Notes under the pieces: generated by a model
Told to the model about the DNA's origin: nothing
The model's database searches: none
What the model saw: only the letters and a program-made list of their open reading frames with translations
In this document: positions 30,725-42,496 of the stretch, piece by piece
Layout: every line of letters begins with the position of its first letter
Numbering within the stretch: the first letter of the stretch is position 1
Position numbers and translations under genes: made by a program
Assembly: GCF_000002985.6 (NCBI RefSeq)
Contig: NC_003279.8
Coordinates: forward strand, 9,300,001-9,364,000
Direction: 5' to 3'
Length of the DNA stretch: 64,000 nt
Source: Caenorhabditis elegans
Taxonomy: Eukaryota > Nematoda > Chromadorea > Rhabditida > Rhabditidae

Positions 30725-33700
30725 GCAATTTCTTCAACATTTCGAAATCATTTCTCTTTAAAAAATTAATAACTTCTTTTTTCAGTTTTTTTTCAGATTA
30801 TTGTCAAAAGTCTATAGATATTCTATAAAAGTTCAGAAAAATCATCGCTTGTGCCGTCTCACTTTTGTAACAAATGAATTGCAATCAGTGATTTATTGTA
30901 CTTCTCCTAAATAAAAAAGATGATATACAATAGAAAATGTAGAGAATTAGAGATTAATTGACATGATATCTATTGACAGGAAACAAGATGATTCTATCAC
31001 TAGTGAAACGATTAAGAACTTGATAATATTGAATGTATCTCAAAAGGAAATTATATTGCTTAGAGATCATTGATTCTTTAGTAGAAGTGCACATTGAAAA
31101 TGGCAATCACTATCAGGAAAACTGGAGATTGGAATTTAGAAAAAATCTTATACTTTTCTGCAAAAAAAAACCGCGCGATTAAGAACTCGGAGAAACAAAA
31201 AAAAACATTTTCGTTGCTTGCTAATTAGCAAAATTTTCCAAGTTTCAATTTTGTTTCAAGGACGTCGACAAATGTTTATCTTTTTTTGTAATTTTTGGTT
31301 TTGTCAACAAATTGAAAAAAAATCTGTTGCAAAACTTTCCAAAAATTAAAAAATAATGAAATATGGACTTTGAAAAAACAAAAGATATTTTTGTCGTTAT
31401 CATATTCTCATACCTCTTATCTCTCTTTCTGTAATATTCTCTCAATAGATTCTGTCTCTATTGACAAATGAGCTGCTCGGCGAGCAGCAGTGAGTTGGCT
31501 TGTTCTTCGTGACTCCACTTATCTTTTATCACTTCAACAACACTTCTCTCTGTCTGAGAACAGAAAAAATTAATGAAAAATGTTTTTTTCTCAAATCGAG
31601 TTTTCTTAAAGTTTAAACGGACTAACAAAATGAATGTCAGTATTCAAGTAACTTCCCACTAATAAAATGAAATTCCCAAACATAATGCAAAAAGTCAGAA
31701 TGTTAATGAGCATCTATTCTGTGTCTCTTCATTCTTTAATTCTCTCTATCTATCTCTTCGTCCCGCCCGTCTTCTCCGAAACAAAAGCAAACTGTGCTCC
31801 GATGCGGCGCGGAGCCCTGTGTGTGTGCCTGCTCATTTCAAAAATGAGCACACTCAAATGTCGTGACAAGGCACCAATTTTCCGTCTTCTCAACCACATT
31901 TTTCTTAGTTTTCTATATTATTTGAAGATTCTGATAATCAGCAATAAAATCGGTTAAGTTTCAAAAAAATTTGAAACTTTAGTTTTGTGTATCAACAATT
32001 GCTCAAAATTAAAATAATCACCGTAAATTCTTTAAAAAATTTTAGAACAACAGGATTAAATAAAACTTCCATAAACGTTAAAATTCAAACAATTACTTGT
32101 AAATTTAATTCTGATATTCAATTGTAAAACAGTTACCAAAAAAAAGTACAAATTTAAAAATTAAAACTTTAAAGGTACATATGTTGGAAACAATGTGACA
32201 ACATGCCAAAAAGTTATTGTTATTTAAAAAAAAACATAAGAAATATCTTTGAATTTTTAGGCTTACAATTTCTAATAGTCAAAAGAATGTTTTTGAAAAA
32301 ATGTGTGGTTGGGAAATTTTATTTTTAATATTTTGAAGTTCTCAATCAGATCATTTGACAAAATTAGACTGCAGGAATTTGTCTGAAATAAATTATTAAT
32401 TTTCAATATTTTATTCCCTGTTTATAATTTTCGTGGCAGGACCCAAAATCGTTTTTCAGATGTTTTACTTCATTTTGTCACTGACTTCTCAAAACAAAAT
32501 ATACTCTATCAATTCGAATGTATAAAGATAATTAATCAAGTATTGTGACCTAATTCCCTCTAATATTTCCTTCCGTCTTCTTTATCATTCCGTTATCATT
32601 CAAAGGTATTCAGGTCAAATCCACGTGGAGTTATCTCATCCCGCGCATCTCCTTCGATACTATCTTCTTATTCGGGGCGTCCTTGTACCTATCTTGAGAC
32701 ACAATCTGCGCATCGTAACGGTCCTGCAAGTAGGCGGAGCCTCATCCTCGTCTCCCCTCCCCAACCTATTTGTCCCGCCCGTCTCCAAAACGCCTTCAAT
32801 TCGACATTCAATGTGTATGTCTGTGTCGGTTGTGCTGCGCTGTCGGTGTGTTCACATCTACTTTTTTGGACTGTTATATATATACTATTAGGTTATATTA
32901 TTTTACTACTATATTCCAAACTATATTCATATGGTAAGTTGAAATTAGTAGACATTCTCCGATCTTTGGTGATTCAGCTTCAATGATTGGCTACAGGTTT
33001 CTTTCATAAAGCTAGGTTACCAAAGCTCGGCGTCTTGATCTACAGTTCTTTTTTTTTTTAAATTTTCTGTAGGTCTTAAATTTTTTCCTAACAAAAAAAA
33101 GTTTTTAAACTGATAGTAAGTAGAAAAAAGTTTTTGAAAAATGAGAGTTGCGAAAAAGGCAATTCCATTCGCTATTTGATTGTATCACGAGATCGTCGGG
33201 TTGTGATTCCTCTCAACATTTCAAATCGATCGACTAAATGTTTGGTCAGTTGATTGGAAACGGATAGGGGGAAAATGGATTAATTTGATTTGATAACAAT
33301 GATAGAAGGGTTACTGTAGTTGATACTTGGCGTCTAGTAAGGATAACGAAATATGGCTTTAGCAAAAAACATTCAAAGTATTGATAGATTGTAAACTATT
33401 TGGAACAAGTTTTGGCATAATGCCAGAAAATGATTATATCATACTTGATCATTATAGGGTCAGCTTACCATATTTTCCTAATAGATGTGCACCCCCACAG
33501 CTCTACTTTGATTGCTTATATCTCGGTTTCCTTGACTTTTATAAAAAATGGTTATGATTAATATATAAAATTCTAGGGTGAGCTAAACCTAGAAACCAGT
33601 ATATGAATTAGAAATTTAAAAGTGAATCAGTAAATTCCTAAACTGACTGATAGTGAGTCTAAAACTAAAAAAAAAACTACTACATATTTTAAAGACAAAT

Positions 33701-34815
33701 CGAGAAGTAATAAAAAATTAACACAAATGTTTTTTAATACAGAATCAAGTTTCTCATAGCTAATTCAATATATATTTTTGGAAATTATAAAGTTCCAAAT
33801 AGATCATGATGAGTCCTAAAAATTCAAATAGTATTTCTAAAATGTATTGAAACTCTAATTGAACTTATGTTTGATGTTGTAAAAATTTGGAACGAAATAG
33901 TTAGTAATGTCAAAAAATATCAATTAACAAACTAACAAACGAGGCGAATTTATTTGACCATATTTAACATGTAAAAATGTTTACGTTTGTAAACTCCTTT
34001 TCATTCTCTTCCATTTTCTTCAAAAATGCCATAAATTAGTATACACTCGTACCTTCTCATTGACGTGGCATACAAGCCGTTTTGTTACAGTAATGGGGCT
34101 TTTCAACTAATCTATGACTGTCTGCATCTATCACTGAACTCTTTGTTCTTTCGTTTTGTATACTACAACTATTCGCCTCGCTTCAGAAAAAGGTTTTCGC
34201 CACGTTCTTTTATACATTTATTTTACCGCTTTCTTCACATTTGCGTCTATGATATTACAAATAGGATAATGAACTCTATTTAAATTGCATGGATGACAAG
34301 ATTCATAAGTTTAGATAATAATTTATTTTTTAAGAAACATAATATCCTTCTAGAAAAATACGGGAAATCAAATGGATCTTAAAATGCGATGTATTTGAAC
34401 TGACCATATCAGATGTGTTGTACTGAATTGAAATCTCTTAATTATTCTGAATTCTTATACTATGGGTTGAAAATCCAAAAAAGAAAACTTTTCTTGTAAT
34501 TTTAAATCAAATTTTACAGAAATGTATTTTCATTGCGTACTCTATAACCTTGCAATAAAATTAATGATCATGAGTAAATCACCTTGTAGTTGTCTCTCTT
34601 GCTATGGAGATCCTTACGTCACACAATTTTATTTTAGAGATTTACCGAATCAGATAACATAGATGACCCTCATCAATCATTCCTCTTATTCCCTCTACAG
34701 CTCCTTTGCTTTTTGATTCATTTTGCAATGATAGTGGTTAGTACTGAAACTCGACTAGGAATTCGAGTTCTTCAATTGATGTGTTGTTGTAAAACTGAAT
34801 TCTTAAAAAAAACAA
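30725..34815. other. 4-kb gene-free region between cbl-1 and the lin-41 3' end
   Basis: No coding exon chain was found on either strand. Two islands differ from the AT-rich background: about 31720-31870 and 32620-32880. Both are pyrimidine- and GC-richer and both contain GTCCCGCCCGTCT (31760-31772 and 32772-32784), followed by TG-rich sequence. They could be promoters, enhancers or ncRNA starts. Elsewhere only T/A runs are visible. Confidence 0.5.
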
Positions 34816-35207
34816 TTTATTCCAATTATGTTATCAGCAATATATTTCAAATTTCGCAGTGAAATTTGCGAATTTAAATTACAAATTGTTGTAAAATTGG
34901 GTGCGCAAGAAGGGGGAGGGGCGTGCAGGAAGCATGCATTAAAATAAAACAATATTTAGCGCTAGGGCACAAAAACCAAGACAGTGAAATAAAAATAAAT
35001 GGGGAGCTTAAATGAACACTGGGGACATTAGGCAATTGGGACAATTAACACCGGAAAAGAAAATAGTCACCAGAGGTGTTGAGAAAGTTTTTCAGTGTTG
35101 GAAATTATGCGAATCAGTTTAGAAAATTATGATTCCAACACAGAAAAACTCTCAGAAAAGTGCAATAATCTATTGGTGGGAGTACGGGAGAAGGTTTCAA
35201 TGGTTCA

Positions 35208-35227
35208 GAGGCAGAATGGTTGTATAA
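35208..35227 (-). promoter_or_regulatory. let-7 complementary site LCS2 in the lin-41 3'UTR
   Basis: On the minus strand it reads TTATACAACCATTCTGCCTC. The 5' part pairs with the let-7 3' half and CTGCCTC pairs with the let-7 seed. It lies downstream of LCS1 in the transcript. Confidence 0.95.
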
Positions 35228-35254
35228 AAAGGGATTGCGATATTTACATCGCGT

Positions 35255-35276
35255 TGAGTGTAGAACGGTTGTATAA
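35255..35276 (-). promoter_or_regulatory. let-7 complementary site LCS1 in the lin-41 3'UTR
   Basis: On the minus strand it reads TTATACAACCGTTCTACACT plus CA: 3'-half and seed-region pairing to let-7 with a bulge. Exactly 27 nt separate it from LCS2, the spacer known to be needed for let-7 repression of lin-41. Confidence 0.95.
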
Positions 35277-35964
35277 AAGGTATACTTGAGTTGGTGCAAT
35301 TTGAGGAAAAGAGGTGCTATTGTGGGTGTTTTAATTCTTTAGACTTTTCCTGAGATTTCAAATATTCCGACAAAATTCGTTCGATTTTTTGGAAAAACCT
35401 ACATGAATCTCATCGAAATATTCTCAAATTTCTCTAAATATCAAAGAATTTTCAGATAAAAAGTGCACAGGGAAGGGGCGGAGCCATATGAATGGATGGG
35501 AAACCATTAAAATGGTGAGAGAAAACTTGCATAAATGTATGAAAAACAAGGATAATTACGAGGGGAAGGGGATTTGGCTGAAGCGCTCGAGAGAAGATAA
35601 AACAGACAAAAAACTGGGATATACAGATGGAACATGGATTTGGGGGGACGGGGGAGCTTTTTGGATGTTCTACCGGGTAGAAGCACAGGAAAATAAACAT
35701 TACACAAATACTATATGAAATACATAACTCTTAATTAACCTGTGTAGAAAAGGGGAAAAGGACAATACTCGGGGGGAAAAAAGGGAACATTTCTGGAATG
35801 TGTGTGCTTTGCGCCCGATTTGATGGGGCCGATCATCGACTAGGAGTGGGGGAAAAAGAAAGAAAGTACAAGTTGAACTGTACTCTAGATGCAAGAAGGA
35901 TCAAGGGATCAAAAGATTATTTTAAAAAACAATCTGAAATGGGTAAAGAGCAAGAAGAAAGTGT

Positions 35965-38900
35965 CTAGAAGACACGGATGCAATTGTTTCCGAAATCAAC
36001 GACGTATATGCGACCATCAGGTCCAACTGCCAAATCAGTGGGACGATCCAGAAGCTGACGTGGTGAAGGAGTCAGTGGAGTTGGAGCCGATGAAAAGGCT
36101 GGAGCACCGAATGGACCACCGAGAGACTGAAAAGTACAAATACAAAAACATTTCTTGAAATCAAAAACTAACCGAATACGGAGCCGGTAGCTCTTGTGGC
36201 ATTTGGAACCCAGAATTGGGGACGGGTCCAAGTCCAAATGAGCCAATGAATCTCATATCATCAGACGCAAAGACTTGAACTCGATTGTTCCGAGAGTCAC
36301 ATACAAGTATATGTCCCTCTGGATCAATCACAACTCCTTGTGGACGAACGAACATTCCATCACCATCTCCTTCACTTCCGTAAACCTTCATCTCTGACAT
36401 GTTTCTGGGCGATAGGACTGCGAGTCGGTGATTGTTGAAGTCGCTGAAAGAATTAAGGTTTTTAAAGGAAATATTAATATTTTCTCATACGTAATGAGTA
36501 ATTGTCCATCTGGCAGATAGCACAATCCACGTGGCGAGTCCAAGTTCTTGAAGAAGTAGGCGGAGTCAAATCCACATTTGCGAACGAATTGTCCCTGTGG
36601 TGTGAAGATCTGAACACGATGATTCCGAGTATCCGAGACGGCTATCGCATTATGAGAATTCGTGGCAACTCCCCATGGATAGTTGAAGTAGCCAACAGCA
36701 CGTCCACGATCTCCAAACTTGAGAAGGAACATTCCGTTTTCATCGAATACCTGGACACGATGATTATCTTTATCAGCCACCACAATATTGTTCAGAGAAT
36801 TGGTAGTTATTCCAGCAGGACGATCAAACTGTCCTGGACGATTTCCACTGGTTCCGAACTTTGAGATGAAATTTCCATCTTTGTCAAATATTTGAACACG
36901 ATTGTTGCTTCGATCAGCGACAATAACACGTCCTCTCTGATCAACACATATTCCCCATGGACGACATAATTCTCCGTCACCGGATCCTTCTTTTCCGAAT
37001 GTCAGAATTGGCCCTTTTGCTGCAATCTCATCATAGTTCCTGCCACGTCGAATATCCATTGTTGTCGGGCATCCACTGATTGGAGTTCCTTTGACAAGAA
37101 TATTCAGTGTGTAGGATCCTTCGATAGATGGATAATACGAGAGTGCGACGATTCCATTCTCACGGGGTCTGAAATTTTATTGTGTTTTTTTGGAAATAGT
37201 AGTCAAATCATACGTCATTGTGACCTCTACAGTTGATCCATCTGGTGAAATGACAAAAGCCTGTACATCAGAAGTTGGCATAGCTTGTTCCAAATGGGAA
37301 TGTGGTTCTTGATGAGGAAGAAGTGCTTGGGATGTTGGTTGAGTTGCAGCAATCGATGAAGACAACAGATCTCCACATGCATCGCGGAGTTGCACATAGA
37401 TCACTGTTTGACGCTCACGAATCGCTCTGAAATTTTTTTTTTTAAATAAAAATAATTGTTTGTTATAAAAATGATTCACATGTTTGGTTTTCCGCAAACT
37501 TCACTCTGATTTTGAAAAAAAATACAAAAATTAATTTCGAATTGCGACAAAAAGTGGTTACTGTAACGCGACCAATTTTTCCATTTTTCTTTATTTATGA
37601 TTCTAAAATTTAAATCGCGATTTTGCAAATTCTGATGCACTTTACCACATTAAAAAAGTCCTCCCTATAACTGTAAAAAAATTATCTAAATTTTCTATGA
37701 TTAAAAAAAAATTTTAATAGCAATAATTTTATACAATTCTATGAAAATTTACAAAAAATTTCCATATATCTGAAATCTGAACTAACTTTTTAAAAGAGTC
37801 TCCGACAATTGAACTATTCTTGGCACATGGCCCACTCTCAATATTTCCGAATTGTCGAGCTTTGTTAAGAAGAATTCCATCCTGTGGAGCTGTGAATTTG
37901 AGTCGATCGTCTTCATTCACCTGACATGCCAACATCAATACATTCAAAATATTGTTGTTTGGCTCGGTGCCCTCATTTCCCATTTGGCACGATGCCAACT
38001 TTTCAAATACTTGACGAAGAACCATCTCATCACAATCAGAACTATCCATCAACTTTGTTGCAGTTTGAATTGCTTGTTGTAAATCAATTTGCTTTGATTG
38101 AAGACTTTCTGCTTGTGAAATGAGAACTGACAGTTTCAGATTCTTCACTGTCTCCACCCTGAAATTAATTGAAAAGCTTAGTGATTGCAGATTTGAAATT
38201 AATAAACCTCTTGAGTAGTTCCTTTCGTCGTTCCTCCAAAGCGTTGACGTGTGTATCGAAAGCGGCTCGAATCTCGTTTTCAGCGGTCTGAAAATTGTGG
38301 AGATTATATAGTCAGTTTTTCGATTTCTCACTAAAAAACATAAAATTTCATAAAATAGTTTGTTTTTGCTAATTTTTAAATTTTTTTTTCGATTTCAATT
38401 TTTTTCTCTGCAAAAATCGAATGAAAAAGTTTGATGACACCATAGATCCAAACTCTATTTTTAAATAACAAAACGCATCGGACTGAAAATTATGAAAATT
38501 ACCGTTGCATTTGTAACAATTCCATCGATAATCTGCTTGATAGTATCACCAGTCTTCTCACATTGCCATTGCAATAATTGACTCTCATTAACAACTTCTC
38601 CAACAGCAACTCGAATATCTCCAAGTGGCTGAACTCGATGCTTTCCAGGATGTTGAGCAACACAGATTGCACACAATAGAACTGAATGAGGACAATTCTC
38701 ACAGATTCCAATGATTACTGAATCATGAGTTCCACACACAGAAGAGCTTCGAGGTGATGATTCTCCACTGCCAATTGAATCATTTTCAACGCCAGACACA
38801 TGTCCTGAAAAGAAAACTGAAACAGTTTGAATTACTGTAGAATATCTTCATATACCATCTCCACTTCCAACTGATCCAAGTGCTTGACGAACTGATCCTC

Positions 38901-41897
38901 CAACATTTTGAGTGTATTGCTGTGCTTGTTGTGGTTGAACTGCACGGCTCATCTGAAAATAATACTTTTAGATTTTAGAGGAATTACGTGTTCGCCGAGC
39001 AAAAAATAATACTATAGTGCAAAAAGAGCACCGGATGAGGAGCAGACACCTCTCTCTCTCTCGGCACTAAATTGGCCCTCCGACTGGCTTGTGAATAATG
39101 GCGAAAAAAGGTGGTTGAAGGAGAAGAAAAAGGGAAACGAACGCCTGGATGTTGAAAAATGGGAATTTCCTAGTACGTGGACATATTCGGATAGAAAAAT
39201 CTATAAACTTGTAAGGAAAGTATTTCAGCTCTGAAACTGCTTTCAGTAAATTGTTTTCTTCGAAATGTGGATTTTTGCAAGCTTTTGGTGATGTTTATGG
39301 TGTTTGGAGGTAAGCAAACACTCTGGGAGCTTTTTGGAACTTGGTTTTGTTTGAAAAATGTGAAACTGCTGACACAAGTTTCATTTAAAAATCTAAAAGT
39401 GAGCTGAAATACTTTCCTTGATAGTTTTCAAAAAGTTATTTTCAAGAAGTTTTACTAATGTAGTGGAACGGTCGGCAGCCAATTTTTGTGTTCTAATCCT
39501 GCAATCAGTTACTGATAAGACATTTAAAAACGGAAAAATACACCAAAAAAGTACTGATTCTGTGTTTTTTCTTGATTGACAGGAGTCATTGATTTATGAT
39601 TATTGCGTACTCTTTTTATGATTCCTGATTACAAACGATTCACGTCATCAAGCACGTGGAGAATCTTGAAACGGATCAAGGTGATATTAATATAGACCAC
39701 ATATATTATTTTTTGCTCCCAAACTACGGTATCATGTCTCAAAATGTCAATTTTTGTAAACTACAAAAAGGTGTGCGCCTTTAAAGAGTACTGTAGTTTC
39801 AAATTTTTGTAGCTGTGAATTTTCATCGATTTTTTATGGTTTTAATTTTTAATTTTAGGTTTTCGATAAATAAATATACAAATATTTAATGAAAAACAAT
39901 GGAAAAGTTTAATTACAGTACGTTTTAAAGGCGCATACTTTTTATGAATTTCCAAAAAAATAATTGTCGTGTTGAGACGCAAAAAGCGTGTAGTAACACA
40001 CGATAAGATAAAAACTAACCAAAGTAGCCATCAACTGCTGAAGCTCAACGAACGCATGTTGTTTGGTGGCTCGAACACGCTGATGAGCTTGAACACAATG
40101 AATACACAAAGCTTCCTGACATTGCATACAGTAGGCGAACGATCTGAAAAATTTAAATATAATTTAATTATCTTTGAAGTTTTAGGGGAAAACTAACATT
40201 TTCGATTCGCATCCTTGACATTGAATCGGACCCATTGGCTGTTGTTGTTGTGGCTGAGATCCAAGTGGTGAAGGAATTGGAAAAGTTTGCTGTGATTGTG
40301 AAGACATTGGTGTTGCCAATTGAAGACGTGGCGTCGAGCACATGGAATTACGTGGTGGAGCTATGGTTGCAGAATGTTTTGGAACATCTGGTGATGCCAT
40401 CAATGATGGTGGCATATGCATTGAAGTATTCGTTGGAGAGAGTGGAGAGAATACAGGAGTATCATCGTTCTGTAAAGAATACGAGGAATTAGGTGCAATT
40501 TCAGCTCGCAGGAGGGCGCATTTAGCAAAAAAAATTAGAAAAAAGACTTATTGAACTTATTGAAGCCAGGGAGAAAAATATGTTTCTTGGGAAGAGAGAA
40601 ATGCTAACTTTTTTTTGCGAAAAAAATGATTTTTGAAATATTATGGGGCCGTAGAAAAATGCTCATTTTTTAATCGAGGTCCACCCCCAGAAGTTGGGTC
40701 TCGTTAGGTATTGACGGCGAAACCGTAAATTGAACCATTTTTCGATTTGCGACCACATAATATATAACATCATAAATTCGGGAAATTGAATTTGTTTATA
40801 GCTCCACACTCCACAAAATTGTACTTTTCTCTGTTTGAAATTTGATAAAAACTGACCACTGCCAACGAATCAAACACATTTTGCATCAACATCGGCGATT
40901 GTTGCTGGTGTCCTCCGATGCTCGACAGATTATTGATAGAAAGCTGTGATGGTTGTTGCAATGGAGACCATGATGTCAAACTGCTGTCCGAGTCGGGGAA
41001 TCCAATTGGACGCATCATGAGCCCACCAGCAGACGATGGCATCCGTGCACCCATCACTGGAGACGGTGATCCAGGCATTCCACTGAGTGAGAATGAGAAT
41101 GCACGAGGTTGATGAAGTGGAGTTGATGCTGGAATTTGGGTTATTCTTCGGTGTAAATTGAGAATTAAAACATACAATTAATGTGATTATTCATCGTTGG
41201 TGTCGAACAATCCGACATCAGAGCTCCACGTGGCGGTGATGGAAGCGTCGGAGACAGGTACATCTGCGATGTAAAGTTGGCGGTGGCTGTCGATACGGCA
41301 CCACACAGCTTGCAAGCTAAAATTCATAAATCATACAGAAAGTTGAGATATTTATTTACCCCGTCGATCGTACGAGGACGGTGTCATCTGGTAGCATGAT
41401 TGGCACGTTCTAAAAATAATTGTCATTTTGATAATTTGTCTTGAAACCCCACTTGTGCGCACAAACGAACGGCAGCACTCCAATCGTCGAGCTCTTGGAG
41501 CAGACTGAGCACCGAAAGGAGTCTTGCGGGAGTCCGAGTCCGAATCCAGTGTTGAACTGGAACTGTGGTTGCTGCTGTGGTGACTGAATCATTGACGGTG
41601 GAGTGTCAAATAGTGAGCCAGTGAACTGTGGTGGTGGTGGTCCCGAGCCAAGATGATTATCCTGATGATGATGGTTTGGTGAATGCTCACCGCGATGGTG
41701 GGACATTGAGTCACCTGAAGTTGTTTCGTTGGAAGCTTTTTTTTCAATTTTCAAGTGTTACCTTCACTGCTGCTTCCGCCCATCGACAGCTCGTTTCCGC
41801 TGTCGTTGGCGTCCACGTCGATCTCAGTTTGAAGCCGACGAGGTCCTGATGGTGCTCCTTCTTCTTTCTCCAATGAGCATGGCACGATGGTCGCCAT
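35965..41897 (-). CDS. lin-41: TRIM-NHL RNA-binding protein LIN-41
   Basis: Heterochronic and oocyte regulator that binds and represses target mRNAs. Fifteen minus-strand coding exons (41762-41897, 41453-41714, 41360-41409, 41176-41316, 40857-41128, 40198-40469, 40020-40143, 38856-38952, 38503-38804, 38208-38287, 37787-38158, 37214-37426, 36491-37168, 36173-36443, 35965-36126) join in phase to 1143 residues. Domains in order: RING about 113-160 (FRCSVC, CAHKTC, CKLCG), a Ser/Pro/Gln-rich linker, B-box 1 about 370-415, B-box 2 about 474-515 ([18 protein letters not shown]), coiled coil about 520-690, filamin/Ig domain about 704-800, and six NHL repeats about 830-1143. Upstream noncoding exon(s) are expected. 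Small differences from the published isoform lengths may reflect alternative splice sites. Confidence 0.96.
39770..39990. repeat. two opposed dispersed-repeat copies in a lin-41 intron
   Basis: GGTGTGCGCCTTTAAAGAGT at about 39770 and, inverted, CAGTACGTTTTAAAGGCGCA near 39916, the latter followed by TGTCGTGTTGAGACG. Both match the uev-3 intron copy at 10571-10645. Together they form an imperfect inverted repeat of about 220 bp in the intron between the exons at 38856 and 40020. Confidence 0.65.
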
Positions 41898-42317
41898 TTC
41901 ACTTTTTCCAAGTCTGAAAAGGTTGATTAATTATCAGTGGAAAGGGCAAACGATGACTCTACAATTAGAATACTTATGAATTTTTTGACTTTTCAGAACG
42001 AATGGAACAATTAATCGAACAAAAAAGTCAGTGAAGCACAAAAAAAGTGCACTTTTTATATGAAAATAATGGAACAAAATGAGAGAAAAATGGCCCGAGG
42101 GCTGCTGATGACAAGGATTTTTGATGGGAAAATCAGAAAAATGCCGCTCTTTCAATTTAATATTCGAAAATAAAAACAAAAAACAAAAAATTAAGTAGTC
42201 AAAAAATTTGTGGTAGGTCAAAATTTTTCGAATAAAAAAATTTTATTAATTTTTTTTCGACGTTTTTAATTTTTAATATATTTTCGCATTTTGCTTTGTT
42301 ATTTAAAAGTTCCTCAC

Positions 42318-42496
42318 CTTTATTCAAGATCACGATCGTTTCCAACGTCGCATTCCCGCCGTTTCCGGCTCTTTTTGTACTTTAAGTTGGTTTTTATCCT
42401 AAAAAACCAACTTTTCCCTCCTCCAGCGACGTCGAGCCTTTTCCTTGAGTAACGAGGCGATCGGCTCTTCCTTTTTACCCGTTCGCCAACCGTGGC
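42318..42496 (-). other. probable lin-41 5' noncoding exon
   Basis: Bounded by an acceptor on the minus strand (TTTATTTCAG|GCCACGG at 42496) and a donor (AATAAAG|GTGAGG at 42318). The next acceptor, CTTTTCAG at 41914, leads into the ATG exon after 16 bases of leader. No long open frame in phase with the protein. Confidence 0.6.

Larger units (their letters stand above)
34816..35964 (-). promoter_or_regulatory. lin-41: lin-41 3'UTR
   Basis: About 1.15 kb from the stop codon to a minus-strand AATAAA at 34816-34821. It carries the two let-7 complementary sites listed separately. Several + strand open frames of 60-80 codons here (35.45-35.9 kb) are not credible genes. Confidence 0.8.

Noticed and set aside
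35452-36158. Several 60-90-codon frames on both strands near the lin-41 3' end
   Set aside because: They are antisense to, or within, the lin-41 3'UTR and last exons; not supported as independent genes.
36502-41112. Long + strand frames opposite lin-41 (for example 36502-36864, 40235-40492)
   Set aside because: Shadows of lin-41 NHL and linker exons, with no consistent splicing of their own.
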